From positions 1-32,188 of the IMG/VR virus record IMGVR_UViG_3300034061_002414: a stretch of DNA of 32,188 bases, one strand, 5' to 3'. Within the stretch, counting starts at the first letter, position 1, and every line of letters begins with the position of its first letter. The position numbers and the translations under genes were made by a program. The notes beneath the pieces were generated by a model. It saw only the letters and a list, made by a program, of their open reading frames with translations. It was not told the DNA's origin and searched no databases. Source of the stretch: a virus. This document shows positions 1 to 8,904 of this stretch, piece after piece.

Positions 1-149
1 CAGACGGTTCCATGAGCAAGCCTCTGGCTGAAGCTCAATTGGCAATGATCGGACTCGCACAAAAGAACATCGACGCAATTATCGCAGACGCATCCGATGG
101 CGTTGTTGATAATCCTTTGCCAGCCGAAGAGGAGGCAGCCAATGTCTAA
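1..149 (+). CDS. C-terminal end of upstream gene, probably portal protein (partial)
   Basis: An open frame enters from the left edge (first full codon at position 3) and stops with TAA at 147-149. The visible tail is about 48 residues, helical and then acidic (ends PAEEEAANV). Its stop overlaps the ATG of the capsid gene at 142. A portal protein normally lies directly upstream of the prohead protease/capsid gene, so this is inferred to be the portal C-terminus; the fragment itself carries no diagnostic motif. Confidence 0.5.
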   Translation, partial: DGSMSKPLAEAQLAMIGLAQKNIDAIIADASDGVVDNPLPAEEEAANV

Positions 150-2373
150 GAAAGGCAAGCTACCACCAATCAAGTCTAACGCACTTGCCATGCGTTCGGT
201 GTCTGTTCAATCGGCAACAGCGGACGCAACGAAGCGTTCTGTTAGCGTTGTCACGGCAACCGAGAATCCAATCGATCGATGGGACGAGTCGCGGCAAATG
301 GTAGTCGCTGAAGTTCTAGAGATGGACGGAATGACGCTGCGATCCGGTGCAACTCAGATACCGATCGTCGATAGCCACGACACAACTACAGTTCGTAACG
401 TACTCGGCAGTCTCCGCAATTTAACCATCACTGGAGACGAGTTCGGTGGTACAGCTTATTTCGCAAGCGACGAGGACAGCCAAACCGCATACGGCAAGCT
501 ACTCGAAGGCCACATTACAGACTTCTCAATTACCGCACAACCTGACGAGGTTTTAGAGCTTCGTTCTGGTCAATCTTACACGACATCACGAGGGACTGAG
601 GTTATCGGGCCTGCGAATGTCATCACGAAATGGACCGCACTCGATGCGAGCCTAGTGGCTACTGGGGCCGATTCACGATCGACAGTGCGTCGGTCTTACA
701 CCGATTTGAAGCAAAGGAAAAGAACGATGGACCCTGCGTTGTTGGAGCAATTGAAAGCAATGGGACTTCCTGAAGGAATGGAAGATCCGAACCAGGTTCT
801 AGCTTGGGTTGTTGGCAAACTTGGAAAGCCAGCCGAAGAAATCGAATCTATGGTTCAGGAAGACAAGCCAGTGGAACCAGTCGTTGAGCAGATGGAAGGC
901 GAGCCCAAAGAAGAGGTCAAGCCAGTTATCGAACAGATGAACGAAGAGGAAAAGAAACCAATTGAAGCATCCGCTCGATCGGTTACCGAAGGACAAATCA
1001 AACGAGCTTTGGCAGACGACCAAAAGCGACGAAGTGAAATTCAAGCAACGTGCAAACTTGCGAAAGTAGAACGCGCTTTCGCTGATGAATTGTGCGACGC
1101 AGGCGTTAGCGTCGAGGAAGCCAAACAAAGGATCATCCGAAAAATGGCAACAGAACCGTTGGGACGTTCGGCAGAGGGTGATTCGATTCGCGTCACTCGT
1201 TCCGCTGATGACAAGTATTTTGAGGCAGCTCGTGACGGATTGTTGATGCGTGCACAAACAGCATCTAGAGTAAAACGAACTCTGCACACAGGCAAAGCAG
1301 TTGATGGAGCTGAAGACTTCAGCCGCATGAGCTTGCTTCGTATGGCAGAAAACTTCATGCGTCGCGCTGGTGTCAATACCGATCGAGTTAGCTCACCGGA
1401 AATTGCACGGGCAGCTATTGGTGATCCAAAGGCACTTGCACGAATGAACATTCAGCGAAGCGATCCAGCGTATCACACGACTGGGACATTTGCGAACCTG
1501 ATGCTTGACGCAGCAAACAAGACGCTGTTGGCAGGCTACGAAGAGGCTCCATACACTTGGAATCTCTGGGCTCGACAAGCTGGTTCAGTTGATGATTTCA
1601 AAGCTATCAACCGTATTCGGTTCAGCGAGTCACCAGACTTAGAGCACGTTCCGGAAAACAGTACATACCCTGAAGGTGTGATGACTGATTCTCGCGAATC
1701 GTACAAGGTTGAAAAGTTTGGTAAGACTTTCTCCGTGACATGGGAAACGGTTGTCAACGACGACTTGGACGCAATCAGCCGCATTCCTGCAATGCACGGA
1801 AACGCAGCACGCCGCATCCAAAACAAAAAGGTGTACGAAGTCCTAACCAGCAACCCAACGATGGGCGACGGGTTCAGCTTGTTTTCGTCTTCTCACGTTT
1901 CCGGTGACAACACTCAGGGTGCAGGTGCTCCAGCGGTTGCAACGCTCAACACAGCTTTCGTGAAGATGATGTTGCAAAAAGGACTCAACAGCCAAACGGT
2001 TCTGAGTGTCGTTCCACGATACCTGATCGTTCCTGTTGCATTGTCAGCAACTGCTTTGGAACTGTTTAGCTCGTTGAGCTATAACGCAGCCAACAACAAC
2101 GAAGGAGTCAGAAACATTTACGGTCCTGGTGGCGAACGTTCCTTGACTCCAATTATCGAACCAGTTCTTGATGGTTCGAGTTCAGCCGCATGGTACTTGG
2201 CCGCAGATCCTGGTCAGATCGATACCGTCGAACTGTCCTTCTTGTCCGGTGAAGAGTCTCCAGTTTTGGAGAACGAGTGGGACTTCGACAAAGACTGCTA
2301 CAAGTACAAGATTCGTCAAACGTTCGGCGTTAAAGCGATCGATTGGCGTGGTTTGTTGCGAGCGGGCGTCTAG
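142..2373 (+). CDS. Prohead protease - major capsid protein fusion (743 aa)
   Basis: The start is set at ATG 142, preceded by GAGGAGG; an upstream ATG at 97 lacks such a site. Residues about 30-185 look like an HK97-type prohead serine protease: His79 in VDSHD, Ser129 in DFSIT and Asp168 in ALDAS reproduce the His-Ser-acid order and spacing of that family. Residues about 195-340 are acidic, charged and helical, as expected for a scaffolding or delta domain. Residues about 360-743 match the HK97-fold major capsid type that occurs fused to proteases in many prophages. The protease would process the scaffold during head maturation. The three-in-one arrangement is known in phages but usually carries a ClpP-type protease. 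The capsid assignment is by overall resemblance, the protease by motif. Confidence 0.85.
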   Translation: MSKKGKLPPIKSNALAMRSVSVQSATADATKRSVSVVTATENPIDRWDESRQMVVAEVLEMDGMTLRSGATQIPIVDSHDTTTVRNVLGSLRNLTITGDEFGGTAYFASDEDSQTAYGKLLEGHITDFSITAQPDEVLELRSGQSYTTSRGTEVIGPANVITKWTALDASLVATGADSRSTVRRSYTDLKQRKRTMDPALLEQLKAMGLPEGMEDPNQVLAWVVGKLGKPAEEIESMVQEDKPVEPVVEQMEGEPKEEVKPVIEQMNEEEKKPIEASARSVTEGQIKRALADDQKRRSEIQATCKLAKVERAFADELCDAGVSVEEAKQRIIRKMATEPLGRSAEGDSIRVTRSADDKYFEAARDGLLMRAQTASRVKRTLHTGKAVDGAEDFSRMSLLRMAENFMRRAGVNTDRVSSPEIARAAIGDPKALARMNIQRSDPAYHTTGTFANLMLDAANKTLLAGYEEAPYTWNLWARQAGSVDDFKAINRIRFSESPDLEHVPENSTYPEGVMTDSRESYKVEKFGKTFSVTWETVVNDDLDAISRIPAMHGNAARRIQNKKVYEVLTSNPTMGDGFSLFSSSHVSGDNTQGAGAPAVATLNTAFVKMMLQKGLNSQTVLSVVPRYLIVPVALSATALELFSSLSYNAANNNEGVRNIYGPGGERSLTPIIEPVLDGSSSAAWYLAADPGQIDTVELSFLSGEESPVLENEWDFDKDCYKYKIRQTFGVKAIDWRGLLRAGV

Positions 2374-2398
2374 TCGCTGGCTTGATCTAAAACAGTTT

Positions 2399-2424
2399 GC
2401 CGGTTCTGTCAAAACCGGCTTTTT
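2399..2424 (+). terminator. Rho-independent terminator after capsid gene
   Basis: GCCGGTT (2399-2405) pairs perfectly with AACCGGC (2413-2419) across a 7-nt loop and is followed by TTTTT (2420-2424). It sits 25 bases after the capsid stop codon and would reduce transcription into the downstream head-tail genes. Confidence 0.8.
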
Positions 2425-2482
2425 GCAGTACGCAACGTAGCGGAATGCGATGACCGTTGTTTCAAAATGAAAGATAAATCAA

Positions 2483-3145
2483 ATGGCTGGTATTCAAGAT
2501 TTTCAGTCTTACGAAGACGACTTCCACGGCACTTCCGCGACGTTTCCAACGTCGGCAGATCCCGCGACTCCATGGCTCGTAGTTGACGCGTCAGCGGCTG
2601 GTACTCCGACTTACACTCGCGGAACCAATGTTGCGGCATTAACGCTTGCGGCAACGAGTGAAGTTGAGAATGTTTGCTTGGCTCACGGTGACGCTTTGGC
2701 ATTCGATATCGACGACTTGCTAAACATCGAAATGAGAGTTCGGCTAGGTGTCACCATGACTACCGGCACGGAACTCGTTTTTGGTGTTGGTTCAGCACGG
2801 GCCGACACCACCGACAGCGTTGCAGCAAACGCATGGTTCAAGATGGTTGGTGCAAACTCGACGACGCTTGTTTATGTCGAATCCGACGACGGAGTTCGTG
2901 ACAATGACGATATCTCCACAGGTGCAACACTTGGAACAACGTTCAAGAAGTTCTTCATCGACTTCAGCAACAAGCGAGATGTCAAGTTTTACATTGATGG
3001 ACAGCGTGTTGCAGCGGCAACAACGTTTGACATGAGCGGTTATAGCTCAGGCTTGCAACCGATCGTTCAGATCCAAAAAGCTGCAAACACTAACGTTAAT
3101 TCAGTAATTCTTGATTACGTGAAAATCAACGGGCGAAGAAGCTAA
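2483..3145 (+). CDS. Jelly-roll/LamG-like virion protein (220 aa)
   Basis: Begins 58 bases after the terminator. The protein is Asp/Thr/Ala rich with predicted beta strands. The C-terminal third (KKFFIDFSNKRDVKFYIDGQ) has the strand-turn pattern of concanavalin A-like/LamG folds. Position directly after the capsid gene suggests a capsid decoration or minor head protein. No catalytic motif is seen. The fold call is by pattern and not certain. Confidence 0.55.
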   Translation: MAGIQDFQSYEDDFHGTSATFPTSADPATPWLVVDASAAGTPTYTRGTNVAALTLAATSEVENVCLAHGDALAFDIDDLLNIEMRVRLGVTMTTGTELVFGVGSARADTTDSVAANAWFKMVGANSTTLVYVESDDGVRDNDDISTGATLGTTFKKFFIDFSNKRDVKFYIDGQRVAAATTFDMSGYSSGLQPIVQIQKAANTNVNSVILDYVKINGRRS

Positions 3146-3149
3146 CCCG

Positions 3150-3497
3150 ATGACGCTACACGACGTTATTCAATCCGATGCGAGCCTGGTGTTTTGCAAC
3201 GTCTCCGATTTCGCAGAGACTGCAACCTACATCACTCGCGACGGCTTGCGACGTTGTGTAGACGTTGTTGTTGAACGGCAAAACTTACAACTGCCAGGCG
3301 AATACGGTGGCAGTGTAACACCAGTTTTTATCGTGCATGTAGCCAATACTTGCACGCGAGGAATCAGTTCCGAGGAACTGAATCTAGGTGGTGATTCGAT
3401 CGAGTTAGCGATACGAGTCGGTGAGGAAGTTAGCGAACGTTCGATCGTTCAGCTAATGGATCACGACGAAGGAATGTTGGTGTTAGAGTGCCGCTAG
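3150..3497 (+). CDS. Probable head-tail connector / head completion protein (115 aa)
   Basis: A small protein with an N-terminal helix (MTLHDVIQSD), then alternating short strands, including a hydrophobic run about residues 60-66 (VFIVHVA). Size, composition and position between capsid and tail genes fit lambda gpFII-like or similar head completion proteins. No specific motif fixes the family. Its last bases overlap the next gene's GTG start. Confidence 0.45.
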   Translation: MTLHDVIQSDASLVFCNVSDFAETATYITRDGLRRCVDVVVERQNLQLPGEYGGSVTPVFIVHVANTCTRGISSEELNLGGDSIELAIRVGEEVSERSIVQLMDHDEGMLVLECR

Positions 3498-3985
3498 GTC
3501 AGTTACCAATCGTCGAGAAGATCGCAGTCGAACTAAAGCGACGGCTTGACCTGTTGGCTGATGCATCGAACACAACCTACAACACCAAAGTAAATGAGGT
3601 TATCCGGCCAAGTCGGTTGGAGAGCTATACACCAAAGGATATGCAGATCGTCTTGACGACTGCGGCAATTGCACCAGTACCAGAGTTGATGTGCCCAGGA
3701 AATCCACCAGCCGTGGCAAAACGAATCACTTTCAACATCCATTGCAACGTCATGAACGATGAGAAGGTTATCGAGCCAATCGATTCCATCGTTCACATGT
3801 TCGCTGCTGACGTTGAACAAGTAGTTGCGTCTGAACCGCTTTGGCATAACTTTGATGAAAATGCCATCAACGCTTATTTTCTTCCGCACGTTAGGCATAG
3901 CACATCTGGCGGTATTGATGGAGTTAACGTCCCTATAGAAATAGTTTATCGCACTGCCGAAAACGATCCTTATGAGGTGCGGTAA
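3488..3985 (+). CDS. Probable tail terminator / head-tail joining protein (165 aa)
   Basis: Starts at GTG 3488 inside the previous gene, with GAAGGA 14 bases upstream. The N-terminal amphipathic helix (LPIVEKIAVELKRRLDLL) followed by a mixed alpha/beta body resembles the gpU/tail terminator class. It sits between the connector and the gpZ-like gene, the usual place for such proteins. Function is inferred from order and size. Confidence 0.45.
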   Translation: MPLGQLPIVEKIAVELKRRLDLLADASNTTYNTKVNEVIRPSRLESYTPKDMQIVLTTAAIAPVPELMCPGNPPAVAKRITFNIHCNVMNDEKVIEPIDSIVHMFAADVEQVVASEPLWHNFDENAINAYFLPHVRHSTSGGIDGVNVPIEIVYRTAENDPYEVR

Positions 3986-4521
3986 TGATCGGTCTGACAT
4001 TTACAGATAACGTTACCAAAAAACTTTCCAACATAGCTGAAAAGTTAGGAACTGTTATCTCTGGTGGAGTCAACGAAGCAGGAAGTCAAGCTATTGATCT
4101 CACCGAACAAAACGTTCGCGACATGATCGCAATCGATCAAATGGAAATACGGTCAGCGTTCTCACGACGTGATTCGTCCGTTGCAAACATGGAATGCCAA
4201 GTTCAAATCGACGCAAGGCACACGACTGACTTAAACGCTTTCGCAATTCGACAAACAAATCAAGGCGTTGAGGTAAAGGTATATCGATTCCAACCTCCTG
4301 TTCTTTACCTAGACACATTTGGTCCAAATCAAAAACGTCTACCAAAAGGTATCTATCGCAGGATTTCAAGAAGTCGATTTCCTATAGAGCGAATTAAGAG
4401 CATACAGATTTTCGGGGAAGAGCCGGTAAAAAAGAAGATCAAAGAACAACAACCAAAAATACGCGAATTGGCCATGACATCCTTGGACAAGAACGTAAGC
4501 AACCTAATTAAATCCAGTTAG
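3985..4521 (+). CDS. Minor tail protein Z-like tail completion protein (178 aa)
   Basis: Start ATG 3985 overlaps the previous stop (TAATG). The N-terminus is a helix; the middle has the gpZ-type pattern with a basic patch (RSAFSRRDSSVANME), a beta segment with a histidine (IDARHTTDLNAF), and a late LPKGIYRR-FPIERIKSI segment resembling the conserved R-x-P-I region of minor tail protein Z. GpZ-type proteins act at the head-proximal end of the tail. The resemblance is remote and supported by gene order. Confidence 0.5.
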   Translation: MIGLTFTDNVTKKLSNIAEKLGTVISGGVNEAGSQAIDLTEQNVRDMIAIDQMEIRSAFSRRDSSVANMECQVQIDARHTTDLNAFAIRQTNQGVEVKVYRFQPPVLYLDTFGPNQKRLPKGIYRRISRSRFPIERIKSIQIFGEEPVKKKIKEQQPKIRELAMTSLDKNVSNLIKSS

Positions 4522-4539
4522 TAATAAGGACAAGCAACA

Positions 4540-5472
4540 ATGCCATTTCTCCGAAAAAACGTAGTGTTCGCAGCGTCAATTGAAGCGACAATCGGAACAG
4601 CCGAAACTATTGACGCTACCGATGCCGTTTTCAACGTTCGAAACTTCGAGCTACAAAATGAAACAGAAATGGAAGAGGTGCAAGGCCAAGGTGGGTTTGG
4701 GCGCTTGCCTTCCGTCCCTGGTCCGTACAGAGCAACCGCTACGTTTCGCACTGACTGCGGATACGATGGAACCAACATCGGAAACTGGGCTACTGTTTTG
4801 TTCCCAGCTTGCGGGGTTGTAAACGCTGCTGGAGTTTTCACACCTAGAGGCGAGTCACCAGGTACAAATGTCAAGACGTTAACGATTGCGAGATATTGCG
4901 ACGGCAAGCGACGTTTGATGTACGGGGCAATGGGTACATTCCAATGGTACTTTCCGACCGGAGAACAGTCCTACATCGATTGGACGTTTACGGGAGTATG
5001 GGGAGGTGAAACAACCACAGCCATGATTGCACCGAACTATCCAAACTCAGAAACTCCACTTCGTGCATCTGGTGGAGCGACTACCTACGGAGGAGTGAAC
5101 TTCTGCTCTGCCGCTTGCACGTTTGATTTAGGAAACGTAATCGAGCCAATCCACTGCAACAACGGCAACAAGGTACAGGGCTTTGATTACTTCATGGCAG
5201 TGGACCGCAACCCAAAAATCACAACTGATCCTCTGTCTGTATTCGTCGCAACTCAGGATCGTTACGGAAACTTTTTCGCTGGCACGGAAGCCGCTTTTTC
5301 TCTTTCGATTGCCGCACCTTCATCCTCGGCTATTACTTTAGCAGCACCGAAGGCACAAATTATTAGGATTGCAGAAGGTGATCGAGGAATGATGGCAATG
5401 GACGACATGGAATTGCAGTGCAACAAAAACGTTGACGCAATCGATCAAGAATTTTCAATCACGTTCTCATAA
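4540..5472 (+). CDS. Major tail tube protein (310 aa)
   Basis: A beta-rich protein with strong Shine-Dalgarno AAGGAC upstream. The N-terminal pattern (residues 1-60: integration helix, then IGTAETIDATDAV and FNVRNFEL) and the late ALTLAAPKAQI-type strands resemble phage tail tube subunits that compare a reference column of strands. It directly precedes the tail chaperone pair and tape measure, the expected position of the tube gene. About 15 residues from the end it has several acidic residues that end in a beta strand (FSITFS). Confidence 0.7.
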   Translation: MPFLRKNVVFAASIEATIGTAETIDATDAVFNVRNFELQNETEMEEVQGQGGFGRLPSVPGPYRATATFRTDCGYDGTNIGNWATVLFPACGVVNAAGVFTPRGESPGTNVKTLTIARYCDGKRRLMYGAMGTFQWYFPTGEQSYIDWTFTGVWGGETTTAMIAPNYPNSETPLRASGGATTYGGVNFCSAACTFDLGNVIEPIHCNNGNKVQGFDYFMAVDRNPKITTDPLSVFVATQDRYGNFFAGTEAAFSLSIAAPSSSAITLAAPKAQIIRIAEGDRGMMAMDDMELQCNKNVDAIDQEFSITFS

Positions 5473-5486
5473 CTCAACTTGCAATA

Positions 5487-5762
5487 ATGATTATCAAAAA
5501 CATCGACGGGACAGATTTTAACTTTGAACCGAAGCGGCTTCGGCTTGGTCCGTTCGAAAGCCTTATGGTTTGCGTTGAAGCAATCCAGGAATCAACCAAG
5601 AAGTCGGAAACAATTCGACACGTTTCGGAAGCGATGAAGCTTTGCGTAGACAACTACGATCCAGAAACCACTGACTTGGATCTAGGTGCTTGCATGGAAA
5701 TAATCGCAGCCACAGCGAATATCAATAGGGTAAGCGTAGACGAAAGAAAAAAATCCGAATAG
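5487..5762 (+). CDS. Tail assembly chaperone, G-type (91 aa)
   Basis: A short, mostly helical acidic protein between tail tube and tape measure, as for lambda gpG. The last codons are AGA AAA AAA TCC GAA TAG, so a perfect slippery heptamer lies in the right phase eight bases before the stop. Chaperones of this type coat the tape measure protein during tail assembly. Sequence similarity to known G proteins is not evident; the call rests on position, size and the frameshift site. Confidence 0.7.
   Translation: MIIKNIDGTDFNFEPKRLRLGPFESLMVCVEAIQESTKKSETIRHVSEAMKLCVDNYDPETTDLDLGACMEIIAATANINRVSVDERKKSE
5747..5753 (+). promoter_or_regulatory. Programmed -1 frameshift site, A-AAA-AAA
   Basis: Seven A residues in phase X-XXY-YYZ (third base of AGA, then AAA AAA). 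Slipping one base back continues at ATC 5753, passes the GTG at 5765 without a stop, and ends at 6106. The product would be 89 residues of the G protein plus 117 residues, 206 in total. This is the classical arrangement of tail chaperones. Confidence 0.8.
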
Positions 5763-5764
5763 CG

Positions 5765-6106
5765 GTGCTGAAACACTGTGGAGAGTTGTGTCGAGGCTGC
5801 AAAAACAAATGCTTTGACCCTCCCACAGAATCGACACCGCTTGAACTCCAGTGCTGGAATTGCGAAGGCGAAGGATGCGAGCATTGCGAAAACGGATACC
5901 ACCGAATAACGCAATGCCCGATGCAGTACATAGGAACAAAGACGATACGGCAAATAAATCTGATTGTGCACGCAATCAAAAACACGCTACCCAGTGAAGG
6001 TGGCTTGCTAGATCAGGATGCTAAATTCGTCCACGCATGGCAAGCGTTCGAATCAGACAAGCAAATTATAGACGCAGAAAGGATGTCTAAAAAGAATGGC
6101 AGATAG
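5765..6106 (+). CDS. Tail assembly chaperone, T-type extension with cysteine-rich zinc-binding-like domain
   Basis: Most likely translated as the -1 frameshift extension of the preceding gene, although a GTG at 5765 would also open it. The N-terminal part has paired cysteines, CGELCRGCKNKC and CWNCEGEGCEHCENGYH with a final C in RITQC, resembling a DnaJ-type or treble-clef zinc site. The remaining part is helical. The stop overlaps the tape measure start. A metal-binding T domain is not typical of lambda GT; its role, perhaps binding the tape measure protein, is inference. Confidence 0.65.
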   Translation: MLKHCGELCRGCKNKCFDPPTESTPLELQCWNCEGEGCEHCENGYHRITQCPMQYIGTKTIRQINLIVHAIKNTLPSEGGLLDQDAKFVHAWQAFESDKQIIDAERMSKKNGR

Positions 6107-7568
6107 AATAGACATCGTTATTGCAGCTCAGGATAAAGCCACTGAGATCATCAATTCCGTAAATCAGCAGACTTCTATCCTCGCTGGAACTCTTGGGCTC
6201 GTAGCTGCCGCGTCTGGTGCGTTAGCCGGGTTTGCAGCCACAAAAGAGTTTGTCGAGCTAGAGAAGGCATCTAGAAGGCTAGATCCTGCACTAAGAGACC
6301 TTGCGCGAGCAATGGAGATCGGAACGAACACCGACGAGAAAACCATTCTCGGATTGATGAAGGACGTACAAAGGCAGGGTTTTGCGACGGAGCAAATAGA
6401 CGACGCAGCAAAGGCCGCACTTGGTTTGTCGGAAGTGATGGGAGTTTCGCTTTCCGAAGGATTGTCAAAAGTTAAGCAAGCCGCAGAGGGTAACTTTGCA
6501 GCTTTCGAATATCTAATACCGAATATCAATCAGCTTGTTTCTTCAGAGGAAAAACTTGCGGCAGTGTCCAAGTTAGCTTCGCAGGGATTGCAAGAAAAAT
6601 CGGATACGGCCAACAGTGCAACCTCTGTTTTTGATCGCATGAATATTCAGATGGGTAATCTCGCTGCAACCGTTGGAGAGATTATTGAACCGTTTCGGCA
6701 GTTTGCTTACGAAGGCATTGCGACTGTTGCGGAGCTACTTAACCAAGCACTCACTCCAGCAATAGACGACTTTGAAAAGAACTTTTCTGGCATGGGTGAT
6801 TCGGTTGCGTCATGGTCTACATGGATGACCGAAACGCTAGTCGCTGGTTTTACTTTGGTGGAAGTTACACTTCTGAATATCAGTTCTGTTTCGGAAATGG
6901 TGGGCGCGTCTATTGTTCTTTCCCTTGAACAAATGCGTTCCCAATTCGAGCACATTTTTACGGTAGCCATCCCCGCGTATGCATCGTGGTTTGCCGACAA
7001 CTTTATAAACATCCTCAGCGATATCGGGGGCATGACGATTGCGGTTTTTTCAAACCTCGGTACGTCCATTGGTGAAATAATGGCCGGTGTCTGGAACTAC
7101 GTTTCAAGCGGGTTTAGTGCTGATGCATACGAACAATTGATGTTTGAAGTCGGACGAGCTGCACAGCGTGGGATGCTGGACGGGTTTGAGCCAGTGACAA
7201 AAGCCTTGCCAGACATTGGAGAACGTGCTGTCTCTGAGTTTGAAAAAACACTGCAAGGAATGGTCGATACCACTGCTGATTCATTGCTTGGTGAGTTTGA
7301 TACGAAATTCAACGAGCGAATTGCAGCAATAAGCGGAAAAGGAAAAACACCTTTTGATGTAGACGTAAATCTAAACGCAAAAGGGGCAGCTTTATCTAGC
7401 CTCAATTCTAACGTCAATGTTCTGCAGTCTACGGAATCAAGATTGCTGGTTCGCGGTGCTACAGACGATCCTCTTTTGAAGATATCTCAACAGCAATACC
7501 AAGTCCTGCAAGACATTCTCAACGCGACGGTAAGACGCGAACAAATTACTTTTGAGGCGGTGAACTAA
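6096..7568 (+). CDS. Tape measure protein (490 aa)
   Basis: Long helical protein, rich in Ala, Ser, Leu and Glu, directly after the tail chaperones. N-terminal ADRIDIVIAAQDKATEIINS is the common opening of tape measures. A hydrophobic stretch lies at about residues 28-48 (LAGTLGLVAAASGALAGFAA) and others around 250-330 could be membrane-inserted during ejection. At 490 residues it is short, so the tail would be modest in length by the usual length-to-residue rule. Start at ATG 6096 overlaps the previous gene. Confidence 0.8.
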   Translation: MADRIDIVIAAQDKATEIINSVNQQTSILAGTLGLVAAASGALAGFAATKEFVELEKASRRLDPALRDLARAMEIGTNTDEKTILGLMKDVQRQGFATEQIDDAAKAALGLSEVMGVSLSEGLSKVKQAAEGNFAAFEYLIPNINQLVSSEEKLAAVSKLASQGLQEKSDTANSATSVFDRMNIQMGNLAATVGEIIEPFRQFAYEGIATVAELLNQALTPAIDDFEKNFSGMGDSVASWSTWMTETLVAGFTLVEVTLLNISSVSEMVGASIVLSLEQMRSQFEHIFTVAIPAYASWFADNFINILSDIGGMTIAVFSNLGTSIGEIMAGVWNYVSSGFSADAYEQLMFEVGRAAQRGMLDGFEPVTKALPDIGERAVSEFEKTLQGMVDTTADSLLGEFDTKFNERIAAISGKGKTPFDVDVNLNAKGAALSSLNSNVNVLQSTESRLLVRGATDDPLLKISQQQYQVLQDILNATVRREQITFEAVN

Positions 7569-8482
7569 TGCCAGTCCAGCCAGCCATAAAAATGTGGAGC
7601 CGAACAGGATCGTCAGCAGATGCTACTGATAACTTTCGGAAGCTCAAAGCCGGATTCACCGAAGCCTACCAAGTTATTCATGATCCTTGGTCTACGGAAT
7701 TCGATATTTACTCCGCACAAGGTTTGCCGTATGTCGGCCAGCCTTTTCCAGGCACTGATTTTGTCCTTGCAAAGCGTGGTGGCATTCAGAAAGTCGGTCC
7801 TGTCCTTTCAATCGTAACGATCAACTATGAAGGAGAAGTAGCACCACTTACAAGTGGAGGACAGCCTAGCAATTCCCCGCTCAACACTCCGCCGTTGATC
7901 GACTGGAGCGATGTCGAGACTGAAGAGGAAATTGATGAGGACTTTGACGGAAACCCAATCATAACCGCGTGTGGCGAACCTATTGCAGGAGTCAAAACAC
8001 GTGTCGTTGACGATGTGGTAACCATCCAGAGAAACTTTTTAGCTGTAAACCTCTACGCAAGAGCTGCCTATCGTCGAGCCACTAACTCAGACACGTTTCT
8101 AGGTTGGCCGCCAGGCACAGCAAAGGTAATGCAGTTGAATTTGAAAAATGTGATTGCCGATCCTGAATCGGGACGAGGTTACTGGCAGGGAACGCTTAAA
8201 GTCCAATTTCGATATCCCTATCGAACGACTCCAGAACGTGCGTGGTGGGCTAGAGTGCGGCACGAAGGATTTTACGAGCGAGTCCGAGTTGAAGGACCAC
8301 CAGACCAAAACGGAAATTATCCTTTTGAGGTTGTCAGGGCGGTAGACAAAAACAAACAACCAGTCTCAAAACCTGTTCTTCTAGATCAAACGGGAAGGCG
8401 AGTTACAGACGCAAATCTTACATTCTGGCGTGAGTTTCGACGCTACGGATCACTACCATTTAATGCACTAGGATTTATCTGA
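7568..8482 (+). CDS. Probable distal tail / baseplate protein (304 aa)
   Basis: TAATG overlap with the tape measure gene. Mixed alpha/beta protein with many aromatic residues; the middle carries an acidic segment (residues 117-130, rich in E and D) that may bind divalent metal. Position directly after the tape measure is where distal tail proteins lie. I do not recognise the family. Confidence 0.45.
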   Translation: MPVQPAIKMWSRTGSSADATDNFRKLKAGFTEAYQVIHDPWSTEFDIYSAQGLPYVGQPFPGTDFVLAKRGGIQKVGPVLSIVTINYEGEVAPLTSGGQPSNSPLNTPPLIDWSDVETEEEIDEDFDGNPIITACGEPIAGVKTRVVDDVVTIQRNFLAVNLYARAAYRRATNSDTFLGWPPGTAKVMQLNLKNVIADPESGRGYWQGTLKVQFRYPYRTTPERAWWARVRHEGFYERVRVEGPPDQNGNYPFEVVRAVDKNKQPVSKPVLLDQTGRRVTDANLTFWREFRRYGSLPFNALGFI

Positions 8483-8484
8483 CG

Positions 8485-8901
8485 ATGGCAGCACTATCAC
8501 AAACACCGGCAAACGTAGCTATCGGTTCAAGCGGAACTAGAGTCCGCGTAGTTCAAGCTGGTGAAAGCATAACACAGGGACAACCTGTTTACCTGAATTC
8601 CAGCGACAGTAAGCATTATCGAGCAGATGCAAACGCATCGGCAACCACAGCGAAAGCTATCGGAATAGCAATGAGCCCAGCATCCACCAACGGATTTTTC
8701 ATTATGCAAGAGGGATCTGGAGGATTGGTTAATCTCGGAGCAACCTTAGTGGTCGGTGAAACCTATTGCGTTGGAGCAACAGCCGGGCAAGTCAATCCGA
8801 TCGGTGATCTGACCACCGGAGATTATCCTTGCATTCTTGGAACAGCAACAACGACTGCACTGATTCAGACTCTGTATTCATACACGGGCGTTCCTAAATA
8901 A
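8485..8901 (+). CDS. DUF2190-like capsid cement/virion decoration protein (138 aa)
   Basis: Beta-rich, Ala/Thr/Gly-rich protein. Segments VVQAGESITQGQPVYL, KAIGIAMSPA, VVGETYCVGATAGQ and LTTGDYPCILGTAT follow the pattern of small phage virion proteins (DUF2190-type) that decorate capsids or tails: a G-QPVYL strand, a GIA turn and a GE-Y-V-A-G turn. It starts two bases after the preceding stop. Assignment is by pattern. Confidence 0.55.
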   Translation: MAALSQTPANVAIGSSGTRVRVVQAGESITQGQPVYLNSSDSKHYRADANASATTAKAIGIAMSPASTNGFFIMQEGSGGLVNLGATLVVGETYCVGATAGQVNPIGDLTTGDYPCILGTATTTALIQTLYSYTGVPK

Positions 8902-8904
8902 ACC

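Noticed and set aside
799-1451. Long minus-strand ORFs opposite the capsid gene
   Set aside because: They lack ribosome sites and protein-like composition and lie opposite a gene with clear domain structure.
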